DNA from: Paenibacillus sp. N3.4
GTDB taxonomy: Bacteria > Bacillota > Bacilli > Paenibacillales > NBRC-103111
Assembly (NCBI RefSeq): GCF_008017805.1
Contig: NZ_VRTT01000059.1
Location: 1 to 44,903, forward strand
Direction of reading: 5' to 3'
DNA length: 44,903 bases
Each line of letters starts with the position of its first letter. Within the stretch, counting starts at the first letter, position 1. Shown one piece after another: positions 18,622 through 28,515 of the stretch. A program made the translations under genes and the position numbers. The notes beneath the pieces were generated by a model, which was given only the letters and a program-made list of their open reading frames with translations, had not been told where the DNA came from and did not search any database.

Positions 18622-19365
18622 ATGAGAGTAACTTTTTTTGGCTGCGGTGATGGGTTTAGTGTACAGCAAGGTCATAATAGTGTTCTGTTAGAGTTCGAAC
18701 AAACGAATCTAGCCATCGATTTTCCTGAGTCCAACCATAATGGTCTTCATCTCATGGGAAGGCAATTAAATGAAATCGAAAATCTCTTTATCACACATTT
18801 ACATGAGGATCATATTAATGGTGTGCAGAAGCTGGCCTTATATCATCGTGTCTATCCCGGAAAGGCAAAGCCTAAACTCTATGTACCGGTAGGTCTTCAA
18901 GAGGACTTATGGCAAATCTTGCGTCATGGACTTGAACGGACCACACGCGGAACGTTAGCGTTCCATGATTATTTCGAAATCGTCTGTGTAGAAAATGAAT
19001 TTACAATAGCAGGTATTAGGTTCGAGATGGTTCCAACTTTGCATATCCCCGGAATGCTCAGCTATGGCTTGCTATGTAAGCCTTATTTCTATTTCAGCGG
19101 GGATACGAGGTTGGATGAGCGTTTTATTCAGGATATCGCAGATGATGTTCAGATGATTTATCATGAGTGTCATATGCAGGAGGATCAACTCCTTTCGCAT
19201 ACTTCTCTGGGAGAAATATTGACTCTGCCAGGGACTATTCAGGAGAAGATGGTTCTGATGCATTACGTGGATGATTACTTGAGTACGGATCTTAGGGAAC
19301 AGTTTCATAAGGAGTATAAGGTTAGATTAGCTCAGCCATTGGTAGGATACGAATCGAGGGATTGA
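18622..19365 (+). CDS. Metallo-beta-lactamase-fold hydrolase
   Basis: 247 residues with the metal motif FITHLHEDHINGVQKL (HxHxDH), a downstream His in VPTLHIPGM, Asp in YFSGDTRLDE and later MHYVDDY. The shape resembles RNase Z-like and phosphodiesterase-like members. The ATG at 18622 follows CGGAGGA. It is divergent from the kinase gene with only 89 bases between. The next gene starts 53 bases later, so it is probably cotranscribed with the epimerase and HIT genes. Substrate unknown. Confidence 0.88.
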   Translation: MRVTFFGCGDGFSVQQGHNSVLLEFEQTNLAIDFPESNHNGLHLMGRQLNEIENLFITHLHEDHINGVQKLALYHRVYPGKAKPKLYVPVGLQEDLWQILRHGLERTTRGTLAFHDYFEIVCVENEFTIAGIRFEMVPTLHIPGMLSYGLLCKPYFYFSGDTRLDERFIQDIADDVQMIYHECHMQEDQLLSHTSLGEILTLPGTIQEKMVLMHYVDDYLSTDLREQFHKEYKVRLAQPLVGYESRD

Positions 19366-19418
19366 CATTAAAGCGTATACAATCTATTGTGAAACATAAA
19401 AAAAGGAGTGAGTACCCT

Positions 19419-20438
19419 TTGAAAGTATTAGTACTTGGTGGTACTGGCAACATTAGCCGGGCGATCGTTGCGCGATTGCTTGATCAATCCCATGAGGTAT
19501 CAATATTTAATCGAGGCAGTAGGAAGTTGAACTTCTCTGATGATGTTCGCAGTATTGTAGGAGATAAAAAAGACAAAGAACGCTTCGAGGCGCAGATGCG
19601 AGAAGAATCATTCGACGCTGTTATCGATATGATTTCATTTAATGCTGAGGAGGCTGAATCAACGGTTCGCGCATTTGGCGGACGGACTGGACACATTGTC
19701 ATGTGCTCCAGCAGCTCAGTATACAATCGTCCAGCTCAGACGCTGCCCATTCGTGAGGATGAAGAGGAATTGTTTAACGATCCGGGACATCCGTATGCCT
19801 ATCATAAAGCCGACATGGAACGATATCTCAGAGGCGTGTATGAAAGAGACAAGCTACCGGTCACCATCATTCGGCCTTCTCTCACTTACGGTCCCGGAGG
19901 CTATAATATCGGAGTGCTTCGGCAAAATATGAACATTGTGGAGCGCATCCGTTCAGGTAAGCCGCTTGTCATGTTCGGCGATGGCACAACTCCTTGGAGT
20001 TTCACGTTTGCATCGGATTTGGCTAAAGGTTTTGTCGGTGTGCTGGGCAATCCGGCTACATTCGGTGAAGCCTATCATGTGACGAGTGAAGAACCGCACA
20101 TATGGGAAGACCTATATTCAACTTTCGGGGAGGTGCTAGGTAAAGAGCCTCACATCGTGCATATCTCTTCTGACCTGCTCATGACGGCAGCGCCGAAATT
20201 ATGTTCTCATCTATTTTATGAAAAAACGTATGCAGGACTGTACGATAATGCCAAAATCAAAAGCGTTGTGCCTGACTATCACTCCGAGGTTTCGCTTCAT
20301 GCTGGGATTAAGATGATGATAGAATGGTACGAACGCGAAGGCTGCTTAGTGGATTTGGAAAAAGATGCGTTTGAAGACCAACTGGTACAGTTCCATCAAT
20401 CATGGTCCCGGCAAATTGCTAACATCTATATGAAATAG
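19419..20438 (+). CDS. NAD-dependent epimerase/dehydratase (extended SDR)
   Basis: 339 residues. The Rossmann nucleotide-binding loop LVLGGTGNISRAIVARL starts at once, the catalytic Ser region is VMCSSSSVYN, and YAYHKADMERYL supplies the Tyr-x-x-x-Lys pair. PSLTYGPGG is typical of nucleotide-sugar epimerases. The TTG at 19419 is preceded by AAAAGGAGTGA; upstream in-frame codons overlap the previous gene's end. The product probably reduces or epimerises a sugar-like compound, but the substrate is not evident. Confidence 0.88.
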   Translation: MKVLVLGGTGNISRAIVARLLDQSHEVSIFNRGSRKLNFSDDVRSIVGDKKDKERFEAQMREESFDAVIDMISFNAEEAESTVRAFGGRTGHIVMCSSSSVYNRPAQTLPIREDEEELFNDPGHPYAYHKADMERYLRGVYERDKLPVTIIRPSLTYGPGGYNIGVLRQNMNIVERIRSGKPLVMFGDGTTPWSFTFASDLAKGFVGVLGNPATFGEAYHVTSEEPHIWEDLYSTFGEVLGKEPHIVHISSDLLMTAAPKLCSHLFYEKTYAGLYDNAKIKSVVPDYHSEVSLHAGIKMMIEWYEREGCLVDLEKDAFEDQLVQFHQSWSRQIANIYMK

Positions 20439-20473
20439 CAAACGCAATCAACATAAGAAAAGGAGAATGACCT

Positions 20474-20893
20474 ATGAGCCAAGCATGTATCTATTGTACT
20501 AAAAATGAGGTTTTATCGAATTTAATGATCGAAATAGGCCAGATGAGGGTATCTACATTATTTTTATTTAAAGAACAAACGTACAAGGGGAGATGCATTG
20601 TCGCGTTGAATGAGCATCATCATGAATTTTTCCATTTGTCTCAGGACATGCAGGATGCGTATATGCGTGATGTCGCTCAAGCGGCTGCTGCTGTAGAACG
20701 AGCTTTTGCACCTGACAAAATTAATTATGGTGCTTTTGGAGATACGATGCCTCATGTCCATTTTCATATTGTACCTAAATATAAAGACGGACACACATGG
20801 GGGAAGATGTTCGAGATGAATCCGTCCGACAATAAGCAGTTGACGGAAGAAGAGTATGGAGAAATCATTAATCAGTTGAAACTTCATTTATAA
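20474..20893 (+). CDS. HIT-family nucleotide hydrolase/transferase
   Basis: 139 residues with the histidine triad MPHVHFHIVPKYKDG near residue 97. CIYC near the start could form part of a zinc site. KEQTYKGRCIVALNEHHHEF is the usual first-half motif. AAAAGGAGAATGACC precedes the ATG. HIT enzymes hydrolyse AMP-linked or dinucleoside-polyphosphate substrates. Last gene of the metallo-hydrolase/epimerase/HIT cluster, ending in a strong terminator. Confidence 0.93.
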   Translation: MSQACIYCTKNEVLSNLMIEIGQMRVSTLFLFKEQTYKGRCIVALNEHHHEFFHLSQDMQDAYMRDVAQAAAAVERAFAPDKINYGAFGDTMPHVHFHIVPKYKDGHTWGKMFEMNPSDNKQLTEEEYGEIINQLKLHL

Positions 20894-20904
20894 ACTTAGA
20901 TTAT

Positions 20905-20952
20905 CGTCAAAAAATCCCTTATTCGTAAATCCGGATAAGGGACTTTTTGACG
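20905..20952 (+). terminator. Strong bidirectional terminator after the HIT gene
   Basis: CGTCAAAAA-TCCCTTATTC (20905-20924) and GGATAAGGGA-CTTTTTGACG (20933-20952) form a long stem with an 8-base loop. A and T runs lie inside the stem, so both strands can terminate. Confidence 0.85.
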
Positions 20953-21011
20953 CTATGGCGAATTTCAAAGGGACAGAGACAGGTTAGTCACCCTCAGAGT
21001 TATGGAAGTTC

Positions 21012-21039
21012 TTGACTATATGAACAATGGTGGTATAAT
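21012..21039 (+). promoter_or_regulatory. Sigma-A-type promoter of the large surface-protein gene
   Basis: TTGACT (21012-21017), 16 bases, TATAAT (21034-21039). Transcription from here would give a leader of about 530 bases before the ATG at 21577, containing all four palindromes listed separately. Confidence 0.65.
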
Positions 21040-21108
21040 TCAAATATCAATGCTGTTTTTTTGAAATACAAGTGCAAGAATGATGACTTAGATTTTTTAC
21101 GCAAATGA

Positions 21109-21464
21109 GTAAACGTTTACTTGAAGTCGGGATCATTGTTTTAATATCCATAGGAGTCTGTTGTTCTCATGAGGCTTTGACGAGATCAATTCATAAAAGG
21201 GGGCAGAAGCAAGGGTACGAGCTGTTTAGAAATTTTATATTTCATTATGTGTAAACGTTTACTTGGAGTGTTGTGGAATATCACGAGAGCAAATCATAAT
21301 AGGAGGATGGAAGGAAGAAAAATAGACGCTTATCATCTATTTATTCTATTATATGTAAACGTTTACTTGAATTTGATGTTTAGTGGAGTTTTCGTATGAG
21401 ACTATTCTTGTCGTTCTCAAAATGAAATTTTGATTTATACATTCCATAATATGTAAACGTTTAC
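21109..21464. promoter_or_regulatory. Four identical GTAAACGTTTAC operators in the leader
   Basis: The 12-bp perfect palindrome GTAAACGTTTAC occurs at 21109-21120, 21251-21262, 21355-21366 and 21453-21464. Copies 2-4 are preceded by AT-rich text ending in T and copies 1-3 are followed by TTGA or TTGG, giving TGTAAACGTTTACT, close to the CcpA cre consensus TGWAANCGNTNWCA and to LacI-family operators generally. No LacI-family gene is in the window. The gap 20953-21576 holds no gene; apart from the promoter and these sites I see only AGGAG-like scraps in each inter-operator segment. Confidence 0.7.
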
Positions 21465-21576
21465 CTGTGTGGAGGTGATTCAGTGGGAACAGTGGATGAA
21501 ATATACCATGGAAACACAGTTTGAGAGGAAAAATAGACAAAAATCAATCCCGAATTCGTATAGGAGGAGTGAGAAC

Positions 21577-24500
21577 ATGTATAAAAAAGCATATAGAGTA
21601 CTGAGTCTTATGTTAGCAATCCTTATAACATTATCATCGCTTCAATTAACCATGGGTACAACCGCTCAGGCTGCCAGCGACACGTTTGACGCGGCGACAG
21701 GGACGTTAACACTGACGGGTTCTTTTGCTGTGAATACGCTAAAGACTCCAATCGATGCTGTTATTAACCCCCTAAGCAAAACTTATGGAGATATTAAGAC
21801 ATTAATAATCACTAATGGAATCGTTGGTGCCACTGATGCGTCAGGCATAATTCCACAGTTAATAAATCTTGAGGATTTTCAACTTGTAGATAGTGCCACA
21901 ATCCAAAGCGGTAGCGCGAAGAACACTACGATGAAAAACCTTTTTAGCGGAACAACAAACACCAAATTAAAATCTGTTACTCTAAATAATGTAACGACAA
22001 TAGCCGCAAGTACTTTCAGCGGTATTGCCAGTTTGACAAATTTAGTCATCCCAAGTGTGACAAGCGTTCCAAATACAAATGCCTTTACGGGTGTTACAAA
22101 ACTTACGTCTATTACGTTGGGCGCAACGCCTCCACCAGCCGCAGCCGGACCCGCTATGTTTCCAACAAGTGCGACATTCTATGTACCGGTGGACAAAGTC
22201 GCAATTTACAAGGCGGATACTGTTTGGAGCAGTGTAGCAAGCCGAATCAAAGCCATCGGAGATACACCTGGCGTTGCAGATGGGAATGCTGTTATCACGT
22301 TTAACAGCGGAGGCAGTCTTCTCGATCTATTGGCGGCAGCAGGATATGACAGCACAGATTCCACGCAAGCTGCTAGCTTGAAGACGATTGTCATAAAAGC
22401 AGGCAGTACAAAGAAAGTGTTTGCGAATTCCGACTTTAACTCCGGGGCTAAATCTTTTAGCAAGTACATCAATCTTACATCCTTCAAAATAGAAAAACCG
22501 GATGATCCTAGTTATCTAACATGGAATGGAAATAAAATGCCAAATAGCGCCCTTAAAGGGCTTGTAAAACTGAAAGAAGTGAAAATAGGAATTGATACTT
22601 CTTACATTGGCGCATCGGCATTTGAGGGTGATTCCCAACTTGAAACTGCCGAGTTTGGCATGACGCGAACGCTGGGTCCGTATGCTTTCAAGGGAGATAC
22701 CAGCCTTAAATCCATCACTTTTAACAAAACATATCTTCCGGTTGGTTTTGATGATGATGCTGGACCGCCTGTAGTACCGGGTGACTGGTTTCACGGTGTC
22801 AACACCGACAGTCTTATCATTTACGTACCGACAGATGGGGTCGCTGCCTTTCAAGATGATGATGGCTGGAATAGTTTTGGTGATAACGGCATCACCATTA
22901 TGTCGAATGGCGATAACACTTCGAAGGATGCCGACGTCGGAGCACCTGCAACGCAAAATGTTATCATAGATACGTTTACAACTAAATCTTTGCAGACTGC
23001 CATTAACAACTCTAATTTTAGGGGCACCGATTATGGGGATATCAAAGTTCTTACCATCAATGCAGGCGTATTAGACCCTATTGACTGTACATTTATTGCT
23101 ACCAGTCTTAAAAAGCTTGAGGAACTTTATATTATTGGTTCGGCAAATTTCGCAAATGGGACAATTCCCAAAAATGCCTTTGAAGGCAACAGATACCTAA
23201 GAATAGTCAAAGCGGATAACGTAACGACAATCGGAGTGAAAGCGTTCAATTTATTTGAAAGCTTGACCGAGGTTAACTTTCCGAATGTGACAACGATAAG
23301 CTCACAAGCATTTGCACAAACAAAGGGCTCTAGTGCCAGCAAGCTTACGACAGCAAAATTTCCAAAAGTTCAAATTATCGAACAAAGAGCATTCTATTTT
23401 TGTGTGAATTTAACGGATCTATACTTGGGAAGCGTACCTCCCAAGCTTACTGTTCCTGAGGGCAAACAAGGTTTGTGGTTCAATTTTGTAACACACATGA
23501 CCATACATGTGCCAAGCTTGGATGTATATAATGAGTATATCAAACTTGAAAATAGTGATCAGATTGACTGGAGCGCGATGACTTTTGTCGCAGACAACGG
23601 AGATGCGCTGCCTGTAATAACGCCAGCGGCTCCCTACGTTGATGCTGATTATGATTATCTGCGTGTGGATCAACCTGTACCGTATTATGACGGTGATTAC
23701 AAATTAAGCCTCAACATGTATACCCTTAACATGAATATAAACTCATGGCTGCAAGGGCGTACATCCCCCGTCCCGATGACGACGCTTGAAGGGATTAAGT
23801 GGGCGCACGATAACGGATTTGACGCCGTCGACGTCACGTGCTATTACATTCCGGGGTATAGCAATACAGCCATGCCGACACCTGAACAACAGGTCGAAAT
23901 TCATAAATATGCCAAACAAATTAAAGATCTAAGCAGCAGCTTGGGTATTGCGATAAGCGGTACAGGCATTCAGAATAACTTTGCCGACCCCAATCAGTTG
24001 AGACGTGATGTGGATATTGAGCGTATTAAGTTTTGGATTCAGATTGCGGCTGAAATGGGCGCACCTGTTATCCGTGTATTTTCCGGTCCTCCCCCTGTTG
24101 ACATTACGCGTACAGGCTGGGCGGCTATCACGCAGGACCGAATTGCGCCTGCCATACAGCAAGTTGCGGATTTTGCAGCAGCCAATTATCCGTCCGTTCA
24201 AATTGGCGTTCAAAACCACGGCGATATGCTGGCGACGGCCAACCAAGTACTGCAGCTTGTGAAATGGATCAATAGATCCAACGTGGGCGTTGTAAACGAC
24301 ACGGGTTATTACAGAGATTTTATGAATACTGACGCGACACAGTATGATTGGTACAAGGATATTTCACTTATCCTTCCTTATTCAAACAACTTTCAAGTTA
24401 AGAAAAAGCCTGCTGGCGCTGAAACAAGCGAGTTGATGGACTTGAATAAATTGTTCGGGATCATCAGAAATAGCCCATACCGTGGTTATATACCAGTAGA

Positions 24501-26557
24501 ACTGTTATGGCTTCCGAATGACGATGGCTATCCGGGCAAACTGAACACACCGCCTTATGATGAAACAAAAGCGTTCCTTCAGTCAATGAGAACGGCGATG
24601 AAGGACACGAAGCATATCGCATCAACGGAAGATACAGATTTGAGCAGTATTCGTTTGTCATCGGGCGCGTTGAACGAAACTTTTACTGCGGCAAAAACGA
24701 GTTACACGCACCAAGTTGCGAATAACATTGAAAGCCTGACATTAACACCGAAGGTAGTATATACGTCCGCAAGTGTGAAAGTGAATGGAACGACTGTTAT
24801 AAGCGGACAGCCGAGCGAAGCGATTGCGCTTAACGTAGGTGTGAATACCATATCGGTGGTTGTAACGGCAGCGAATGGTTCCATGAAAACCTACACGATT
24901 CAAGTCACAAGGGTCAGTAACAATGCGCTGTTGTCCAGCATGGCTGTCGATCAAGGAATGTTATCACCGACATTTTCGCCATCAGGATTAAATTATACGT
25001 TAGACGTGTTGAATACCATTTCTAATTTCAACCTTTTCTTAACGAAAGCAGAACCTAACCAAACGCTTACGGTTACAGGTGCTGTATACAGCAATGTAAC
25101 GAACAATGTGTATGCTTATCAAGTCTCTAACTTGAAAGTCGGCTCTAACTCAGTTCAGATTGCAGTATCCGCGCAGGATGGAACGAGCAATCCGTATATG
25201 CTCACAGTGAACCGCGCACCGGCAGCAAGCAGCAACGCAGACTTGAGCTCATTGACGCTGTCGAGTGGTGCCCTAAGCCCTGCATTTGCATCTGGTAAAA
25301 CGGATTACAAATCCAGTGTGGCTAATGGTGTATCGAGTCTTAGCGTAACGGCAAGTGTATATGATAGTAACGCCACGATGACTGTGAACGGAACTCCGAT
25401 CATCAGCGGTCAAGCAAGCGGAGCTATTAATCTGGCTACAGGTGACAATACGATCACTGTCGCAGTGAAGGCGCAGGATGGTACAACGAAGACCTACACA
25501 ATAACAGTGAACCGTGAATCGAACTATGTTAGTTCAGGTGGCGGTTCAACTCCAAACGACACTAAAGTGAACGCAACGGATGGCAAGCTAACGCTTCCCG
25601 CAGGCAGGACGGGAGAAGTTAGTCTAGGCGATGAAATCGTGGTCTCTATTCCGGCCAATGCAATAGAGAAAGAACTGAAATTAACGATTGACAAAGTGGC
25701 GGACACTCAAAATCTTCTTAAAAATAAAGAGGTTCTGGCCAGCTCGATATTTGAGATTCTGAAAAACTTCTCAGAGAACTTCAGTCATCCGGTCACGCTG
25801 ACCTTCGCTTTCGATCCAGCAAGCTTGAAGAATGATCAAACGGCGGGTGTCTTCTACTATGATGAAGTGAAGAAAGAATGGGTAGGAGTCACAGGCAGCA
25901 AGATTAACGGAAATCATATTACTGTAGATGTAAATCACTTTACGAAATATGCGGTATTTGCCGTAGATAAAGTGACAGATAAGCCAATTACAGAGCAACC
26001 TACAGACACGAAACCGGCTGTTCACTTGAGCGATATCACTGGACATTGGGCAGAGGTGAGCATCAAGCAAGCCGTAAGTAAAGAAATCGTCAATGGGTAT
26101 CCAGATGGCACATTTAAGCCAAACCATACGGTTACTCGTGCAGAATTTGCTGTGATGCTGATGAATACGTTGAAGCCGCAAGGAGAGGGAACGGCGTTGA
26201 CTTTCACAGATACAGGAAAGATTGGCGGCTGGGCACAAAAAGCAGTCGCGCAAGCGTTCAAAGCCGGTATTATTAAGGGCTATGAGGACGGAAGCTCGTC
26301 CGGATGCAGAAATTACACGCGCAGAGATGGCCGTGATGCTTGCCAATGCTTGGGGGCTGACTGTCGAAGCAGACACTGTAACCGGCTTCGCGGACGACAA
26401 AGATGTTCCGGCCTGGTCGAAAGGTGCTGTAGCTGCGATGAAAAAACAAAAAATTATCGAAGGTAAAGGCGCCAACGAATTTGGTCCTATGGCCGCAGCA
26501 ACGAGAGCTGAGGCTGTAACGGTGCTGCTTAACATGCTGGCCCAAAAGGGCAAGTAA
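21577..26557 (+). pseudogene. Giant SLH surface protein: LRR, TIM-barrel epimerase-like, cadherin-like domains (frameshift in SLH)
   Basis: About 1660 residues, exported (signal peptide MYKKAYRVLSLMLAILITLS..., cut near AQAA) and anchored to the cell wall by SLH domains. Order: three blocks of BspA-type leucine-rich repeats (about 50-690; TTIAASTFSGIASLTNLVIP); a TIM-barrel resembling sugar phosphate isomerases/epimerases (about 705-1010; MTTLEGIKWAHDNGFDAVDV, VQIGVQNHGDM, GVVNDTGYYRDF, YIPVELLWLP); three cadherin-like domains (about 1020-1310; DLSSIRLSSGAL); a ZU5-like segment (about 1330-1460); SLH1 (HLSDITGHWAEVSIKQAV) and SLH2. At 26296 the frame changes inside SLH2: GYEDGS then RPDAEITRAEMAVMLAN, with SLH3 ending at 26557. 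Two bases appear lost (or one gained). The ATG at 21577 follows TAGGAGGAGTGAG. Without correction the protein keeps one and a half SLH domains and a scrambled tail. Confidence 0.88.
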
Positions 26558-26584
26558 CGATTCAATCAATCGTAAAGCGAAATT

Positions 26585-26637
26585 AGGATTATTCCGCAGG
26601 TAGTCGAACAGGCTGCTTGTGGGGTAATCCTTTTTTT
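26585..26637 (+). terminator. Terminator of the surface-protein gene
   Basis: AGGATTATTCCGCA pairs imperfectly with TGTGGGGTAATCCT, followed by seven T. The remaining bases to 26811 are the upstream region of the helicase gene; a small GAGAAATTCTC hairpin followed by GCTTTTTTT lies near 26677-26695. Confidence 0.75.
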
Positions 26638-26811
26638 GTATAAAAAATGGTTGCTTGGCAATTACAATAGGAGCTGAGAAATTCTCGCTTTTTTTGTGTG
26701 TTCTTTTGTGCTATCCTTATTTGTTACGATTTAATAGCAAGGTTTGTGAAAAGGTTGCAAGAAATATGAAATTTACACGTTTCATCTATGTAGGTAAATG
26801 AAGGAGACAAC

Positions 26812-28080
26812 ATGACATTTAATGACTTGAATATTATACCGGCAATTCTAAAGGGTTTAAGCAAGGAGAACTATACGACCCCCACACCTATACAGGAACA
26901 GGCGATCCCAGCTGTGTTAGCAGGCAGAGATTTACTGGGCTGCGCGCAAACGGGAACAGGGAAGACGGCTGCATTTGCAGTACCCATTATCCAACTATTG
27001 AGCGAACAGAAGAGCAGCTCCAATACTGGACGCCGCATTCGTTCATTGATTTTAACACCTACGAGAGAACTTGCTATTCAGATCTCTGATAACATTAAGG
27101 CGTATAGTCAATATACGGAAGTACTATGTACGGCTATCGTTGGTGGTGTTTCCCAAAAAGCGCAGGAACGGGCGCTGAATCAAGGCGCAGACATTATCAT
27201 CGCAACGCCGGGCAGGCTCATCGATTTAATCAATCAAAAGCGGGTTGATTTACAATATGTCCAAATATTAGTGCTTGATGAAGCAGACAGAATGTTGGAC
27301 ATGGGCTTCATTCATGATGTGAAGAAAATCATCGCTAAAATGCCGAGCAAAAGACAAACGCTTTTTTTCTCGGCAACGATGCCTCCGGAAATATCTAAAA
27401 TGGTTAAATCGATACTTGTTAATCCTGTAAAGGTAGAAATTACTCCCGTTTCATCCACTGTGGATCGCATAGAGCAATCCGTCTATTTGTTGGAAAATGG
27501 AAACAAGCAAAATCAATTGAACGAGCTGTTACAAGATAAATCCATAGCTTCGGCATTGGTATTTACCCGTACGAAACGTGGCGCTGACCGCGTTACGCGT
27601 GAACTGGCCAAGGTGAAAATTTCTGCAGAGGCGATTCACGGAAACAAATCCCAAAATAATCGACAAAATGCATTGAGCAATTTCAAGAGTGGTGTAACGC
27701 GAGTGCTGGTTGCGACGGATATCGCAGCAAGAGGGATTGACGTCGAAGAGCTTTCGCATGTGATCAACTTCAACCTCCCTAATATTCCAGAAACTTACGT
27801 TCATCGAATTGGCCGTACGGGCAGAGCCGGACATAGCGGTACAGCTATCTCTTTTTGCGAAATGGAAGAAATACCTTTTCTGAAGGATATTGAGAAACTG
27901 ATCGGGAAAACCATCCCGGAAGTGAAAGACCATTCCTATCCGATGCTGAACGCGCCTCAGCCTTCTAAGGTAAATCAAGCATCGACTACAGGAGCCGGTA
28001 AACCTGCCAAACCTAAAGCAAACCCTGCGCGCAAGCCTAAGGCCCAGTGGTATAAAAAGGGAAATAAGACAAGCAAATAA
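26812..28080 (+). CDS. DEAD-box ATP-dependent RNA helicase (RhlE/CshA-like)
   Basis: 422 residues with all core motifs in order: Q motif (TPTPIQEQAIP), I AQTGTGKT, Ia PTRELAIQI, Ib TPGRL, II DEAD in LVLDEADRMLDMGF, III SAT in LFFSATMPP, IV ALVFTRTKRGADRV, V VATDIAARGIDVEE, VI HRIGRTGRAGHSG. A short basic tail (KPAKPKANPARKPKAQWYKK) probably contacts RNA. It unwinds or remodels RNA in ribosome assembly or mRNA decay. GAAGGAGA precedes the ATG. Upstream about 170 bases are gene-free, as is common for cold-inducible helicases. Monocistronic. Confidence 0.95.
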   Translation: MTFNDLNIIPAILKGLSKENYTTPTPIQEQAIPAVLAGRDLLGCAQTGTGKTAAFAVPIIQLLSEQKSSSNTGRRIRSLILTPTRELAIQISDNIKAYSQYTEVLCTAIVGGVSQKAQERALNQGADIIIATPGRLIDLINQKRVDLQYVQILVLDEADRMLDMGFIHDVKKIIAKMPSKRQTLFFSATMPPEISKMVKSILVNPVKVEITPVSSTVDRIEQSVYLLENGNKQNQLNELLQDKSIASALVFTRTKRGADRVTRELAKVKISAEAIHGNKSQNNRQNALSNFKSGVTRVLVATDIAARGIDVEELSHVINFNLPNIPETYVHRIGRTGRAGHSGTAISFCEMEEIPFLKDIEKLIGKTIPEVKDHSYPMLNAPQPSKVNQASTTGAGKPAKPKANPARKPKAQWYKKGNKTSK

Positions 28081-28100
28081 CATTAAAAATAGTAAAGATC

Positions 28101-28130
28101 ACCCTCCGCCATCACTTGGCGGAGGGTTCT
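28101..28130 (+). terminator. Terminator of the helicase gene
   Basis: ACCCTCCGCC / GGCGGAGGGT is a perfect 10-bp stem with a 7-base loop, followed by TCTTTAT. Confidence 0.85.
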
Positions 28131-28255
28131 TTATGTTAATGTAGGATGGACTAGATGATGACGATAATGGGAAAGGTTTACATTGCGCTTAACCGGTAGA
28201 TTATTTGAGTATATGGAAGAAATAAACAAAAAATGATAGACGAGAGACAATATAA

Positions 28256-28468
28256 GAACTATCATTTGTAACTATTAACATTTTTAAAGAGCAGTCCAAT
28301 AGTGATTACTTCCCTATTGGACATTTAAATTGGAGTCAAGATGGCGTCAAGCAAGAACAAAATTTTTCATATCGTAATGATGATAAACTTCACATCAAAG
28401 CTAAGAATAAGGAAGAAGAAGACCTTTTTGATATGCCCGAGGTAGGTTTTCCTAAAAGTATGCAATAA
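28256..28468 (+). pseudogene. Start-less coding remnant, unknown family
   Basis: One frame is open for about 70 codons to a TAA at 28466 and reads like real protein (DYFPIGHLNWSQDGVKQEQN, FSYRNDDKLHIKAK, EEEDLFDMPEVGFPKSMQ), but it has no plausible start codon or ribosome site and begins after a stop. It is probably the C-terminal scrap of a deleted gene. I do not recognise the family. The other bases between 28131 and 28470 show nothing else. Confidence 0.35.
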
Positions 28469-28470
28469 TC

Positions 28471-28512
28471 ATTAATTAAGTTGACACTTAATTAAGTGTC
28501 AACTTAATTAAT
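28471..28512. promoter_or_regulatory. 42-bp perfect palindromic operator with embedded promoter
   Basis: Bases 28471-28512 read identically on both strands; each half contains ATTAATTAAG then TTGACACTTAA. The TTGACA at 28481-28486 can serve as a -35 with a weak AT-rich -10 near 28504-28509, placing transcription at or next to the ArsR start codon at 28516. Symmetry means the same box exists on the other strand. It is the obvious binding site for the ArsR product. Confidence 0.75.
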
Positions 28513-28515
28513 GTC

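Noticed and set aside
21109..21464. CRISPR array
   Set aside because: The four repeats are only 12 bases, perfectly palindromic, unevenly spaced by about 100-140 bases, and there are no cas genes; operators explain them better.
25771..26565. 264-residue open frame on the minus strand
   Set aside because: It lies entirely antisense to the giant SLH gene, has no ribosome site and its translation shows no family features; it is a composition shadow.
27529..28083. 184-residue minus-strand frame opposite the helicase
   Set aside because: Fully antisense to a strongly conserved gene and without features of its own.
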